Positions 36,263-45,708 of a stretch of DNA of 64,000 nt are shown here, piece by piece. Position numbers and translations under genes: made by a program. The notes below the pieces were generated by a model. It was not told the origin of the DNA. It worked only from the letters and a program-made list of their open reading frames with translations, and did not search any database. Each line of letters begins with the position of its first letter. The stretch's first letter is position 1. The stretch comes from Bacillus paramycoides (GTDB taxonomy: Bacteria; Bacillota; Bacilli; Bacillales; Bacillaceae_G): NCBI RefSeq assembly GCF_001884235.1, contig NZ_MAOI01000064.1:1-64000 (forward strand). Direction: 5' to 3'.

Positions 36263-36772
36263 ATGAAGGTAGTAGTTGGATCGAAGAATAAGACGAAGGT
36301 TGGGGCTGTGGAGAAGGTTTGGACAGATGTGACGGTTATGTCCCTTTCTGTTCCGTCAGGAGTATCAGCTCAGCCATTTTCAGATGAAGAAACGATGCAA
36401 GGGGCGATTAATAGAGCGAAGCGAGCGCTGCAGGAAGGTGAAGCGCATATCGGTATTGGACTCGAAGGCGGCGTTATGAAAACGGAGCATGGGTTATTTA
36501 TGTGTAACTGGGGTGCCTTAGCGACGATTGACGGTAAAACATTTGTTGCGGGCGGGGCACGTATTAAGTTACCAGATGATTTTTTAGCATCTCTTGAAGA
36601 AGGAAAAGAGCTAAGTGAAGTGATGGAAGAGTTTGTGCAGCGAAAAGATATTCGTAGTCACGAAGGTGCCATCGGTATTTTTACAGATGATTATGTAGAC
36701 CGAACGGAATTATTTGTACACGTTGTTAAGTTACTAGTTGGGCAATATAAGTATGATGAAAAGCAAGCATAA
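36263..36772 (+). CDS. DUF84-family non-canonical purine NTP phosphatase
   Basis: A 169-residue protein. VVVGSKNKTKVGAVEKVW at the start, SGVSAQPFSDEETMQGAINRAKRAL, GIGLEGGV and SHEGAIGIFTDDYVDR fit the inosine/xanthosine triphosphatase (YjjX, DUF84) family, which removes ITP/XTP from the nucleotide pool. GGGGTG lies 7 nt before the ATG at 36263; a GTG at 36254 is inside that site. Located between ytoP and ytpP. Confidence 0.85.
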   Translation: MKVVVGSKNKTKVGAVEKVWTDVTVMSLSVPSGVSAQPFSDEETMQGAINRAKRALQEGEAHIGIGLEGGVMKTEHGLFMCNWGALATIDGKTFVAGGARIKLPDDFLASLEEGKELSEVMEEFVQRKDIRSHEGAIGIFTDDYVDRTELFVHVVKLLVGQYKYDEKQA

Positions 36773-36856
36773 ACCTTGCACCGTGCGCGATGTATGGTAG
36801 TATAAAGAAAAGATTATAGTGTGAAAAAAGTGCACTCGTTAGAGGAGGAAATATAG

Positions 36857-37171
36857 ATGAAATCATTAGAAAGCATGGAACAATTCCAAGAATTAAAAAA
36901 TGAAGAGAATGTAGTCTTCATGTTCTCAGCAGAATGGTGCCCGGATTGCCGTTTCGTTGATCCATTTATGCCAGAAGTAGAAGAGAAGTATAGCGATTTC
37001 TCATTTTACTATGTAGATCGTGACGAGTTTATTGATCTATGCGTGAAATTAGACGTATTTGGCATTCCGAGCTTTGTAGCGTACAATAAAGGGGAAGAAA
37101 CTGGACGCTATGTAAACAAAGACCGTAAAACACAAGAGCAAATCGAAGAGTTTATTGAAGGTTTAAAATAA
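36857..37171 (+). CDS. ytpP: thioredoxin-like protein YtpP
   Basis: A 104-residue thioredoxin-fold protein with redox motif WCPDC near residue 28 and the cis-Pro region FGIPSFVAY. The active-site dipeptide Pro-Asp differs from the Gly-Pro of classical thioredoxin. Cytoplasmic. AGAGGAGG precedes the ATG. Followed by a terminator and then ytpQ, as in B. subtilis. Confidence 0.87.
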   Translation: MKSLESMEQFQELKNEENVVFMFSAEWCPDCRFVDPFMPEVEEKYSDFSFYYVDRDEFIDLCVKLDVFGIPSFVAYNKGEETGRYVNKDRKTQEQIEEFIEGLK

Positions 37172-37198
37172 GACAATTAGCCAATTGAATTGTAAAAA

Positions 37199-37234
37199 CA
37201 ACCTCTACCTTCGCGGGGGAGGTTATTTTTTTGG
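37199..37234 (+). terminator. Rho-independent terminator after ytpP
   Basis: Stem AACCTC-CC / GG-GGAGGTT with internal mismatch, tail TATTTTTTT. It ends 17 bp before the ytpQ start. Confidence 0.75.
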
Positions 37235-37250
37235 AAGGGAGGAAAAAGAG

Positions 37251-38063
37251 ATGAAGATGACAAGTAAAAAGATGAAAGACGAGTTAATGAAGAAATTATC
37301 TCGACCAGAATGGGACTTTCATTATGATAGCGAGAAAGAAGTTCTTCGTATTGAACAAAAAAACTCGAAAAAAGGTATTAACGTATCACTGCCAGGAGTA
37401 GTGGCAAAATGGGAAGTGAACAAAGAAAAAGCGATTGAAGAGGTCGCTTATTACGTACAAGAAGCGCTAATTGCAATGCATAAAGAAGAAAATAGCACGG
37501 CAAAAATTTTACCTGTTATTCGCTCTACTTCTTTCCCAAAACAAGCAGAAGAAGGAAATTCGTTTATTATGACGGATCATACGGCGGAAACACGTATTTA
37601 CTATGCGCTAGATTCTAATAAAACGTATCGACTCATTGATGAGCATTTATTACAAAAATTAGAACTTACAGAGCAACAAGTACGTGAAATGGCATTATTT
37701 AATGCTCGTTCATTAGGTTATGAATTTAAACAGGATACAGTAGCCGGTAATACATTCTACTTTTTAAACACAAATGATGGGTATGATGCGAGTCGTATTT
37801 TAAACGAATCGTTACTACAATCGATGCGTGAAAAAATCTCTGGTGATATGGTTGTTGCTGTTCCTCACCAAGATGTATTAATTATTGCTGATATCGTCAA
37901 CGAAATCGGTTATGATATTATTGCACAAATGACAATGAAATTTTTTGCCGAAGGGCATGTTCCGATTACATCACTTTCATTCGTATATGAAGATGGAGAC
38001 TTCGAACCAATCTTTATTTTAGCGAAGAATCGGAAGAAGACAGATGGAAAAGAGAAAGGATGA
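37251..38063 (+). CDS. ytpQ: DUF1444-family protein YtpQ
   Basis: A 270-residue soluble protein of the DUF1444 family ([22 protein letters not shown] near the N-terminus, PVIRSTSFP and [14 protein letters not shown] in the middle). Function unknown; conserved beside ytpP and ytpR in Bacillus. GGGAGG lies 8 nt before the ATG at 37251. The last four bases overlap the ytpR start (ATGA), indicating coupling. Confidence 0.85.
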   Translation: MKMTSKKMKDELMKKLSRPEWDFHYDSEKEVLRIEQKNSKKGINVSLPGVVAKWEVNKEKAIEEVAYYVQEALIAMHKEENSTAKILPVIRSTSFPKQAEEGNSFIMTDHTAETRIYYALDSNKTYRLIDEHLLQKLELTEQQVREMALFNARSLGYEFKQDTVAGNTFYFLNTNDGYDASRILNESLLQSMREKISGDMVVAVPHQDVLIIADIVNEIGYDIIAQMTMKFFAEGHVPITSLSFVYEDGDFEPIFILAKNRKKTDGKEKG

Positions 38064-38674
38064 ACGAAGTGAACGTTTTTTACAACCTTGAAGGAATTGG
38101 TGACACTTTAATTGTTACCTTACAAGATATTACTTTAGAAAACCGTACATTTGACCGCAAAGGAGATGTTGCTCGTGTTTATGACCGTGAAAGCAATGTA
38201 ACAGCAGGCTTTAACATCTTTAATGCATCTTCTTATGTAGAGGTAACAGACAAAGGAAACGTTACATTAACGAAAGAATTTGTTGAAAAAATTAACGAAA
38301 TTTTAGCGAAGAACGGCTTTGAAGAGAAAGTAGAAGCAGATTTCACGCCGAAATTTGTTGTAGGTTATGTAGCTGAAAAAGAAAAGCATCCAAATGCTGA
38401 TAAATTAAACATTTGTACAGTAGAAATTGGCACAGAAACATTACAAATCGTATGTGGTGCACCAAACGTTGATGCAGGACAAAAAGTTGTTGTTGCAAAA
38501 ATCGGTGCTGTAATGCCAAGTGGTATGTTAATTAAACCTGCTGAGCTTCGTGGTGTTCCTTCTTCAGGAATGATTTGCTCTGCACGTGAGTTAGAGCTTC
38601 CAGACGCTCCACAAGAAAAAGGTATTCTTGTATTAGAAGATAGCTTTGAAGTTGGACAAGAATTTAAGTTTTAA
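38060..38674 (+). CDS. ytpR: YtpR-type tRNA-binding domain protein
   Basis: 204 residues. The C-terminal half is an EMAP/tRNA-binding OB domain ([26 protein letters not shown] ... [24 protein letters not shown] ... [16 protein letters not shown]) like that of the PheRS beta subunit. The N-terminal 80 residues are specific to YtpR. It should bind tRNA or RNA; no synthetase domain is present. Co-translated with ytpQ and ended by a long hairpin. Confidence 0.88.
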   Translation: MNEVNVFYNLEGIGDTLIVTLQDITLENRTFDRKGDVARVYDRESNVTAGFNIFNASSYVEVTDKGNVTLTKEFVEKINEILAKNGFEEKVEADFTPKFVVGYVAEKEKHPNADKLNICTVEIGTETLQIVCGAPNVDAGQKVVVAKIGAVMPSGMLIKPAELRGVPSSGMICSARELELPDAPQEKGILVLEDSFEVGQEFKF

Positions 38675-38974
38675 TTGATGTAATAAAAGAGAGGGTGTCC
38701 TTTTGGGATAGCCTCTCTTTTATTGTTTTTGTGAACTTTTGTCTGTAATTCGATGTTCCTTGTCGAATCGTTGATATATTGTAAGTTACGATAGATATAT
38801 TTGGAACATTGTTAATATAATTTCAAGATGGTATAAGAGAAAGTAAGGATGTCACCTAGTCGGAAATTCGACTGATGGGACATCCTTATTTTATTTGTAA
38901 CTTTTTTCTTAAAATCTATATTGTATTTTATAAACAATCTAGTTAAAATTTAGAAAAAAGAAGGGGATAGACGT
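38675..38974. other. intergenic region with two long hairpins
   Basis: 300 bases without a gene. The first hairpin (38682-38730) is AATAAAAGAGAGG / CCTCTCTTTTATT with tail TGTTTTT. Then follows a segment resembling the TGTCGGTAAATCGATATAT repeat in degraded form. The second hairpin (38844-38888) is TAAGGATGTC / GACATCCTTA with an inner AGTCG / CGACT stem. Confidence 0.5.
38682..38730 (+). terminator. Rho-independent terminator of ytpQ-ytpR
   Basis: A 13-bp stem plus inner TCC/GGA pairs, tail TATTGTTTTT. It lies 8 bp after the ytpR stop. Confidence 0.8.
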
Positions 38975-39319
38975 ATGAAACAACAACTAAAAGTAGCAGA
39001 ACTTCTGAAACGAATTGAAACTTCAAAACAACAAGATATTGAATTGGGGTCCTATGAAATATATGTATTTAGTGAAAATGAATTAGAAGAAGGACAAATT
39101 GGTTATCGGTATGATAAACATAAAAATTCATTAATAAGTAAAGAAAGTGGAAAATGGCAAGAAGGATGGATTGTTATTGGATATGAAACGGATATGGGAG
39201 ATCCTATTTTCGTTAATGTGGATGAGGATACTTATCCAGTTTATACGGTAGAGCGCGGTACAGAAACGTGGCAACCTATTCATATCGGGAATATGGATGA
39301 GGTTATAAAAAATCTATAA
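38975..39319 (+). CDS. hypothetical protein, SUKH/SMI1-like C-terminus
   Basis: A 114-residue soluble protein. The segment GWIVIGYETDMGDPIFVNVDEDTYPVYTVERGTETW resembles the conserved core of SMI1/KNR4 (SUKH) domains, many of which are immunity proteins to toxins. The usual N-terminal part is short here and no toxin gene is adjacent, so an immunity role is speculative. AGAAGGGG precedes the ATG. 41 bp upstream of the amidase. Confidence 0.55.
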   Translation: MKQQLKVAELLKRIETSKQQDIELGSYEIYVFSENELEEGQIGYRYDKHKNSLISKESGKWQEGWIVIGYETDMGDPIFVNVDEDTYPVYTVERGTETWQPIHIGNMDEVIKNL

Positions 39320-39360
39320 GAAAATGCTTTGAGTCCGGTGCAAAGTGATAGGGGAGAAAA

Positions 39361-40314
39361 ATGAAGTATATAAAAATAATGTGTGCTATTGCAGTCATTG
39401 GAATATATATGGGAGGTTGTTCACAAGAACAACTGCAAAAAGAAGCAACATCTTCTGTACAAGAAAAAAGCAAAGATAACAAGGAAGACGCACCGGTAGA
39501 AAAGCAGCAGGAAGAAGAAAAGAGAGAAGAGCCACAATCTATTCAAATGAGTGAACAAGCAGAGCCTAGGCAGGAGGAAGTGCCGGCCCAAGAAAAGAAA
39601 GAAGAAGTCCTACCTACGCAGCAAACTGAGCATCCAGCGCAAAATAATGAGGAAAAAGTAGAGAGTAATGAGAAACAAGGAAAGTTTCTCGTTGTAATTG
39701 ATCCAGGGCATCAACAAAAAGCGAATTTAAATTTAGAACCGATTGGCCCAGGAGCAACTACACAAAAATATAAAGTAACAGACGGAACGACAGGGATTGT
39801 AACGAAAAAGAGGGAATCAGTTCTTGTATTAGAAATGGCTTTTATATTGAAAGAAAAACTGGAAGCAAAAGGTATACAAGTATTGATGACGAGAACGTCA
39901 CATGAGGTTGATATAAGTAATAAGGAACGAGCGACATTCGCGAATGATCATAAGGCGAATTTATTTTTACGTCTTCACGCGGATGGTTCTGAAAATCCAA
40001 ATCAAAGTGGATTTGCTGTATTGACGCCAGCAGAAGGAAATCAATATACGAAAGAAATCTATGCCGAAAGTCTTCAAATCTCTCAAACAATTGTAAATAA
40101 AATGAGGGAAAATCATCAGGTGAAAGTAAATGGAATTAAATTTCGAGATGACCTTTCTGGATTTAATTGGTCGAAAGTGCCTGGAGTACTATTAGAACTC
40201 GGATTTATGTCAAACCCAGAAGAAGACAAAAAATTATCTGACCCACAGTATGTAAATTCTTTATTACAAAGCGTGACGGATAGTGTAGATGAATATCGAA
40301 AAAATAAAGCTTAA
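39361..40314 (+). CDS. lipoprotein N-acetylmuramoyl-L-alanine amidase (Amidase_3)
   Basis: 317 residues. Lipobox GGC (MGGC, Cys near residue 20), then a Glu/Gln/Lys-rich linker to about residue 110, then the Amidase_3 domain: VVIDPGHQ with the first zinc His, a Glu in VTKKRES, MTRTSHEVDISNKERATFAN, LRLHADGS with the second His, and LLELGFMSNPEEDKKL with the catalytic Glu. It should cleave the MurNAc-L-Ala bond while anchored on the outside of the membrane. It resembles CwlD-type amidases, but the lipoprotein linker suggests a vegetative or generic role. Confidence 0.87.
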   Translation: MKYIKIMCAIAVIGIYMGGCSQEQLQKEATSSVQEKSKDNKEDAPVEKQQEEEKREEPQSIQMSEQAEPRQEEVPAQEKKEEVLPTQQTEHPAQNNEEKVESNEKQGKFLVVIDPGHQQKANLNLEPIGPGATTQKYKVTDGTTGIVTKKRESVLVLEMAFILKEKLEAKGIQVLMTRTSHEVDISNKERATFANDHKANLFLRLHADGSENPNQSGFAVLTPAEGNQYTKEIYAESLQISQTIVNKMRENHQVKVNGIKFRDDLSGFNWSKVPGVLLELGFMSNPEEDKKLSDPQYVNSLLQSVTDSVDEYRKNKA

Positions 40315-40317
40315 ACT

Positions 40318-40346
40318 GCAGCCTTATATGAAAGGTTGCTTTTTTC
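40318..40346 (+). terminator. Rho-independent terminator of the amidase gene
   Basis: Stem GCAGCCTT / AAGGTTGC (one G-T pair) with tail TTTTTT. Confidence 0.78.
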
Positions 40347-40471
40347 TATATGCAAAACACTCGTAAATTAGAATATTATGGATAAATCTAATGTGCTTAA
40401 TTTTACCTGCACTTTTTGCCGAATGCTGATACAATAAAGGATGTTACTATTTAGTAGAAAGAGTGGTAAGC

Positions 40472-43400
40472 ATGTTAGATTGGATGAAAAAGCTGTTTAA
40501 CAAAGAGGAAGAAAAAACAGCGATGAATAAAGAAGTACCGGAACAAATTGAAAGTCAGCCGAAAATTCCTCGTGTAAACCACTACACTGAAGCAAGAGAA
40601 GCACAAATGGCAAGTCGGAATGCAGGGAAATGCCGTTTTCCATTAATACCAGACAATGGCTTCGATGAGGAGGATGTAAGAGAATTACCCCGCTTTGAAG
40701 AACAATCTGTTCAAAGAGGAACATATGAAGAACAACCTACTCAAAGAGGAATAAAAGTGGAAAGAAGCAGACGACCATATGTGGAAAAAGCAGTCCCTAC
40801 ATATGAAGAACCGGAAGTGCAATATGAACAGAAACAAGAGCCTGTCGTAAAAAGAGCATCTGTACCGTCACAAGAAAGTAACCGTAGACCATTTCGTCCA
40901 ACAGAAATGATTTCTCCGATTTATGGATACAATCGTCCTTCAGTAGAAACGAAGGTTGTACAGGCGGAAGAAGAGGAAAGAGAAGATCTTGAAATATCCG
41001 TTGAAGGAAAAGCTGTCGTTGACGCATGGTTAGAGAAAAAGGGATATACATTATCCGACTTTTCGAGGGGTCTACAAGGGAGTTCATCCGTTAAGAACGA
41101 AGTGAACGAACGAAGTAATAAAGTAGAAGAAAAATCGGTTGTGGATGCATGGTTAGAGAAAAACGGTTATGAAGTTGAACGTCAAGCCCCTTCATTAGAA
41201 GAAAGCCAGAGTGATGATCAGCTTCATAAAACAGTAGGACAGCATATGGAAAAAGAGGCTACAACGGTACAAGCCTTGAAGCAGGAGCAAGATGTAGTGG
41301 CGTTATCATCTACAGAAGATAACGAAGAAATTTTACAAGAAGAATCAGTAGGTTCTAAAGTAGAGCACGTGGATTCGATATTAACAGAAGAAAATGAATG
41401 TAATACAGAAATAGAAGAAACTGTTGTTGAAGTTGTAGCAAATCAAGTCGAAGAAGAGTCCTTAGAAGATGCAGTGATTGTAAAAGCAGATGAAAAGCTT
41501 GAAGAAACGATCATTGTAGAAATACCAGATGCTTCTGAAGCAGAATTGGCAAAATCTAAGGAAGAAGCAGCTGTGGAATTAGAGGAATCTAAAGAAGAAG
41601 CCCAGGCTGTGGAATTAGAGGAATCTAAGGAAGAAGCAGAAGTTGTGGAATTAGAGGAATCTAAGGAAGAAGCAGAAGCTATAGAGTTAGAGGAATCTAA
41701 GGAAGAAGCAGAAGCCGTGGAATTAGAGGAATCTAAGGAAGAAGCAGAAGCCGTGGAATTAGAGGAATCTAAGGAAGAAGCAGAAGCTATAGAGTTAGAA
41801 GAATCTAAGGAAGAAGCAGAAGCTGCGGAATTAGAGGAATCTAAAGAAGAAGCAGAAGCTATGGAGTTAGAGGAATCTAAGGAAGAAGCAGAAGCTGTGG
41901 AGTTAGAGGAATCTGAGGAAGAAGTAGCAGCTGCGGAGTTAGAAGAATCTGAGGAAGAAGAACCAGTTACGGAATTCATATTAGAGGAAACTTCTCAAGA
42001 AATAGCAATGGAAGAAACGATAAATAAAGAGTTGGTGGACAATACACCAGTTGCAGAGCAACCAGTAATTTCTCAGCAAGAAACAATTGAGTTCAAGGAA
42101 GAACGTGAAGTGTTCGTACTAGATTCAGAAGCGGATGAGCAAACAAAGAAAGATGTTCAAAGCTTTGCGAATGTTTTAATTGAAGAAGCTGAGGAAAAGA
42201 AACAAGTTGCTGAAGAACAGCCTGCTACACAAACAGAAGAGCCGAAGCGTGAGAAAAAGCGCCATGTCCCATTTAACGTTGTTATGCTAAAACAAGACAG
42301 AAAGAAGTTAATGGAAAGACATGCGGCAAGAACGAATGTAACGCAATCTACTTTCGGTGAACGAGTAGCGGAAAAACCAATGCAGCAAGTGGCGGTAGAA
42401 GCACAAATGGAAGAAAAGCCAATGCAGCAAGTGGCGGTAGAAGCACAAGTGGAAGAAAAGCCAGTGCAGCAAGTGGCGGTAGAAGCACAAGTGGAAGAAA
42501 AGCCAATGCAGCAAGTGGTAGTAGCTGAACAAGTGGAAGAAAAGCCAATGCAGCAAGTGGTAGTAGCTGAACAAGTGGAAGAAAAGCTAGTGCAGCAAGT
42601 GGTAGTAGAAGCACAAGTGGAAGAAAAGCCAGTGCAGCAAGTGGTAGTAGAAGCACAAGTGGTAGTAGAAGCACAAGTGGAAGAAAAGCCAATGCAGCAA
42701 GTGGCGGTAGAAGCACAAGTGGAAGAAAAGCCAATGCAGCAAGTAGTGGTAGCTGAACAAGTACAAGAGCCAATTTCAAGTACGGAAGTACAAGAGAAAG
42801 CATATGTTGTAAATCAAAGAGAGAACGATATGCGCAACGTACTACAGACGCCACCGGAATATGAACTTCCGTCATTAACGTTGTTGTCGATTCCACAGCA
42901 GGCAGCGTTAGATAATACAGAGTGGCTAGAAGAACAGGAAGAATTATTAAATACGACATTTAATAATTTCCATGTTGGAGCACATGTTATTAATGTGTCA
43001 CAAGGGCCGGCAGTAACTCGTTTTGAAGTACAACCAGACCCAGGTGTGAAAGTAAATAAAATTACAAATTTAAGTGATGATATTAAATTAAGTTTAGCTG
43101 CGAAAGATATTCGAATTGAAGCGCCAATTCCAGGGAAGAGTGCCATTGGAATTGAAGTTCCGAACAAGGAAAGTAAGCCAGTATTCCTTCGTGAAATTTT
43201 AAGGAGTCCTGTATTTACAAAGAGTGAATCACCGCTTACAGTTGCGCTTGGACTTGATATTTCAGGTGATCCAATTGTAACGGATATTCGAAAAATGCCA
43301 CATGGACTTATTGCAGGCGCAACTGGTTCAGGGAAAAGTGTGTGCATTAACGCAATTTTAACGAGTATTTTATATAAAGCGAAGCCGCATGAAGTGAAGT

Positions 43401-44278
43401 TGATACTAATTGATCCGAAGATGGTTGAGCTTGCACCATATAATTCTGTTCCACATCTTGTAGCACCTGTTATTACTGACGTAAAAGCAGCTACAGCTGC
43501 GTTAAAGTGGGCGGTTGAAGAGATGGAACGCCGTTATGAATTGTTTGCGCATGCTGGTGCTCGTGATTTAACTCGTTACAATACGATTGTAAGTGAGAGA
43601 GAAATTCCGGGTGAGACATTACCTTATATTGTTATCGTCATTGACGAGTTAGCGGACTTAATGATGGTTGCCCCTGGTGATGTTGAGGAAGCAATTTGTC
43701 GTATTGCACAAAAAGCTCGTGCTTGTGGAATTCATCTATTAGTTGCGACGCAGCGTCCATCTGTAGACGTTATTACAGGTTTAATTAAATCAAACATTCC
43801 AACGCGTATCGCATTTACAGTATCGTCTCAAGTTGATTCGCGTACGATTATCGATATTGGGGGCGCGGAGAAATTACTTGGCCGTGGTGATATGCTATTT
43901 TTAGGAAACGGCACGTCTAAACCAGTTCGTGTACAAGGCGTATACGTATCGGATGATGAGATTGAAAAAACAGTTGACCATGTGAAAAAGCAAATGAAGC
44001 CGAACTACTTATTTAAGCAAGAGGATTTATTAGCAAAATCAGAGCAGAGTGAGTCTGAAGATGAACTATTTTTTGATGCATGTCAATTTGTTGTAGAGCA
44101 AGGGGGAGCGTCCACATCTTCTGTACAGAGAAAATTCCGTATCGGTTATAATCGCGCGGCACGTCTAATTGAAGAGATGGAATCGCAAGGGATTATTTCT
44201 GAAGCAAGAGGAACGAAACCGAGAGATGTCCTTATTTCCGAGGATGAATTTGCTGCTATGCAGGAAACGAATGTATAG
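40472..44278 (+). CDS. sftA: DNA translocase SftA (YtpS, FtsK/SpoIIIE family) with expanded repeat linker
   Basis: About 1268 residues, unusually long for SftA (about 950 in B. subtilis). It has no N-terminal membrane segments, the feature that separates SftA from SpoIIIE. Two VVDAWLEK-GY copies lie near residues 190 and 230. A long acidic linker holds two repeat tracts. The motor follows, with Walker A GATGSGKSVC and Walker B VIVIDELADLMM. The C-terminal gamma winged helix (FFDACQFVVEQGGASTSSVQRKFRIGYNRAA) would read polar DNA motifs. It clears chromosome DNA from the septum. The ATG at 40472 is chosen over GTG 40463. The final partner in the ytp cluster. Confidence 0.92.
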   Translation: MLDWMKKLFNKEEEKTAMNKEVPEQIESQPKIPRVNHYTEAREAQMASRNAGKCRFPLIPDNGFDEEDVRELPRFEEQSVQRGTYEEQPTQRGIKVERSRRPYVEKAVPTYEEPEVQYEQKQEPVVKRASVPSQESNRRPFRPTEMISPIYGYNRPSVETKVVQAEEEEREDLEISVEGKAVVDAWLEKKGYTLSDFSRGLQGSSSVKNEVNERSNKVEEKSVVDAWLEKNGYEVERQAPSLEESQSDDQLHKTVGQHMEKEATTVQALKQEQDVVALSSTEDNEEILQEESVGSKVEHVDSILTEENECNTEIEETVVEVVANQVEEESLEDAVIVKADEKLEETIIVEIPDASEAELAKSKEEAAVELEESKEEAQAVELEESKEEAEVVELEESKEEAEAIELEESKEEAEAVELEESKEEAEAVELEESKEEAEAIELEESKEEAEAAELEESKEEAEAMELEESKEEAEAVELEESEEEVAAAELEESEEEEPVTEFILEETSQEIAMEETINKELVDNTPVAEQPVISQQETIEFKEEREVFVLDSEADEQTKKDVQSFANVLIEEAEEKKQVAEEQPATQTEEPKREKKRHVPFNVVMLKQDRKKLMERHAARTNVTQSTFGERVAEKPMQQVAVEAQMEEKPMQQVAVEAQVEEKPVQQVAVEAQVEEKPMQQVVVAEQVEEKPMQQVVVAEQVEEKLVQQVVVEAQVEEKPVQQVVVEAQVVVEAQVEEKPMQQVAVEAQVEEKPMQQVVVAEQVQEPISSTEVQEKAYVVNQRENDMRNVLQTPPEYELPSLTLLSIPQQAALDNTEWLEEQEELLNTTFNNFHVGAHVINVSQGPAVTRFEVQPDPGVKVNKITNLSDDIKLSLAAKDIRIEAPIPGKSAIGIEVPNKESKPVFLREILRSPVFTKSESPLTVALGLDISGDPIVTDIRKMPHGLIAGATGSGKSVCINAILTSILYKAKPHEVKLILIDPKMVELAPYNSVPHLVAPVITDVKAATAALKWAVEEMERRYELFAHAGARDLTRYNTIVSEREIPGETLPYIVIVIDELADLMMVAPGDVEEAICRIAQKARACGIHLLVATQRPSVDVITGLIKSNIPTRIAFTVSSQVDSRTIIDIGGAEKLLGRGDMLFLGNGTSKPVRVQGVYVSDDEIEKTVDHVKKQMKPNYLFKQEDLLAKSEQSESEDELFFDACQFVVEQGGASTSSVQRKFRIGYNRAARLIEEMESQGIISEARGTKPRDVLISEDEFAAMQETNV
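41570..41970 (+). repeat. 36-bp in-frame tandem repeats in sftA (acidic tract)
   Basis: About ten to eleven 36-bp units encode ELEESKEEAEAV-type 12-mers, with variation mainly at the last residue (V, I, A, M). Highly acidic and predicted helical. Confidence 0.9.
42369..42770 (+). repeat. 42-bp in-frame tandem repeats in sftA (EKPMQQV tract)
   Basis: Nine units of EEKPMQQVAVEAQV-type 14-mers. One unit is followed by an extra 18-bp partial copy (VVVEAQ near 42655), a sign of recent slippage or unequal exchange. The antisense strand stays open here, giving spurious long frames. Confidence 0.9.
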
Positions 44279-44339
44279 TACGCGGTTTTGCTGTATACTA
44301 AGAGAAAATGTTGGATAGTAAAGTAGGGAGTAAAGCGAC

Positions 44340-45458
44340 ATGAAAGAAATTGAATTAAAATTAAAAGGTGAAATAAATCGACTAACAAATAAAACATTTA
44401 AATTTGATGAACGTGTTGGAGACGGTTGGTTCTCTGCCGTTTACTTTTTAAAAACTAGAGAAATCATTGAAGAATTTCGCCCAAAAAGTGTTGTAACAAT
44501 GCAATTTTTCCAAAAAGAACATGCAGTTCTTTGCGGAACAGATGAGGTAATTGCATTGCTACAAACATTCGCCAAAAATCCTGAGGAATTAGAAATCCAT
44601 TCTTTAAAGGATGGCGATAATATTAGTCCATTTGAAACGGTTTTAACAATTCATGGTCCTTATGAATACTTCGGCTTTTTAGAAGGTGTAATTGATGGGA
44701 TTTTAGCTCGTCGTACATCAGTTGCGACAAACGTATATAACGTTGTCCAAGCTGCACGTAGCGTAGACAAAGAAAAACCGGTTATTTTCATGGGAGATCG
44801 TGATGATCATTATACGCAACAAGCTGGTGACGGTTATGCGGCATACATCGGAGGTATGAGCGCACAAGCGACGCATGCAATGAATGAATGGTGGGGCAGA
44901 AGTGGTATGGGGACGATGCCTCACGCATTAATTCAAATGTTTAATGGTGATGTTGTTGAAGCTGCAAAAGCATATCATAAAAAATTCCCAGAGGATGAAT
45001 TAGTCGTATTAATTGATTACAACAATGATGTCATTACAGATGCACTTCGTGTAGCGCGTGAATTTGGATCAATATTAAAAGGTGTACGTGTCGATACGTC
45101 TCGTACAATGATTGATCAATACTTCATTCGTCACCCAGAAGTACTTGGAACATTTGATCCTCGTGGTGTAAATCCATCGCTTGTATTTGCACTTCGTAAG
45201 GCTCTTGATGAGGAAGGGTTCCAACATGTAGATATCGTTGTAACTGGTGGATTTGATGAGAAGCGTATTCGTGAATTTGAAGCTCAAAATGTTCCTGTCG
45301 ATATATACGGAGTAGGAAGCAGCTTATTAAAAATGAATATTGGTTTTACTGGTGATAACGTAGAATTAAATGGAAAACCAGAAGCAAAAGCTGGTCGAAA
45401 ATACCGTCCAAACCCACGTCTAGAGCGTGTTCAATTAGAAACAAAAAAAGATATGTAA
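44340..45458 (+). CDS. nicotinate phosphoribosyltransferase
   Basis: A 372-residue PRTase of the nicotinate/nicotinamide class. Visible features: TNVYNVVQAARS after the early beta domain, MGTMPHALIQMFNGD, LIDYNNDVITDALRVARE, RVDTSRTMIDQ and VTGGFDEKRI with GVGSSL, the phosphate-binding end. It makes nicotinate mononucleotide from nicotinate and PRPP in NAD salvage. AGGGAG lies 9 nt before the ATG. Between sftA and murC. Confidence 0.88.
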   Translation: MKEIELKLKGEINRLTNKTFKFDERVGDGWFSAVYFLKTREIIEEFRPKSVVTMQFFQKEHAVLCGTDEVIALLQTFAKNPEELEIHSLKDGDNISPFETVLTIHGPYEYFGFLEGVIDGILARRTSVATNVYNVVQAARSVDKEKPVIFMGDRDDHYTQQAGDGYAAYIGGMSAQATHAMNEWWGRSGMGTMPHALIQMFNGDVVEAAKAYHKKFPEDELVVLIDYNNDVITDALRVAREFGSILKGVRVDTSRTMIDQYFIRHPEVLGTFDPRGVNPSLVFALRKALDEEGFQHVDIVVTGGFDEKRIREFEAQNVPVDIYGVGSSLLKMNIGFTGDNVELNGKPEAKAGRKYRPNPRLERVQLETKKDM

Positions 45459-45463
45459 AAGCG

Positions 45464-45501
45464 AGAAAAACTGATAGGTGATTGACCCTATCAGTTTTTC
45501 T
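45464..45501 (+). terminator. Rho-independent terminator
   Basis: A 15-bp stem AGAAAAACTGATAGG / CCTATCAGTTTTTCT with 8-nt loop. It ends the nicotinate phosphoribosyltransferase gene. Confidence 0.85.
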
Positions 45502-45539
45502 GTTATCATAGTATAGCGGCTTGTTTTTTGCTATAATAA

Positions 45540-45683
45540 ATGTGTTATGGACATAAAAGAAGTACGTACGAGTTTATCCTGATAGGTGAAGGTAAAAAGA
45601 AATTCACTGCATCAGAAATGTATGATGATTACCAAAATAAGAAAAGATTCATATACTGTCTTATAGATAGGCCGTTGTATTAG
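45540..45683 (+). CDS. possible 47-residue peptide or gene remnant upstream of murC
   Basis: An open frame beginning [36 protein letters not shown] and ending in IDRPLY reads like real protein rather than random sequence. There is no ribosome site before its ATG; a TATAAT box overlaps that position instead, so if transcribed from there the ATG would not be in the RNA. It may be a degraded gene or start at an internal codon. It ends 25 bp before murC. Confidence 0.3.
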   Translation: MCYGHKRSTYEFILIGEGKKKFTASEMYDDYQNKKRFIYCLIDRPLY

Positions 45684-45708
45684 TTCGAAATGTTGGAGGT
45701 TCTTTAAG

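Noticed and set aside
42348-42959. 203-residue minus-strand frame (ALAFLPLVLL repeats) inside sftA
   Set aside because: Repeat-generated antisense frame with no start signal; the sense frame is a well-conserved translocase. The minus frame at 41443-41979 is rejected for the same reason.
45459-45708. Possible riboswitch or T-box upstream of murC
   Set aside because: Apart from the preceding gene's terminator no hairpin-T-run pair precedes murC and no T-box motif was seen.
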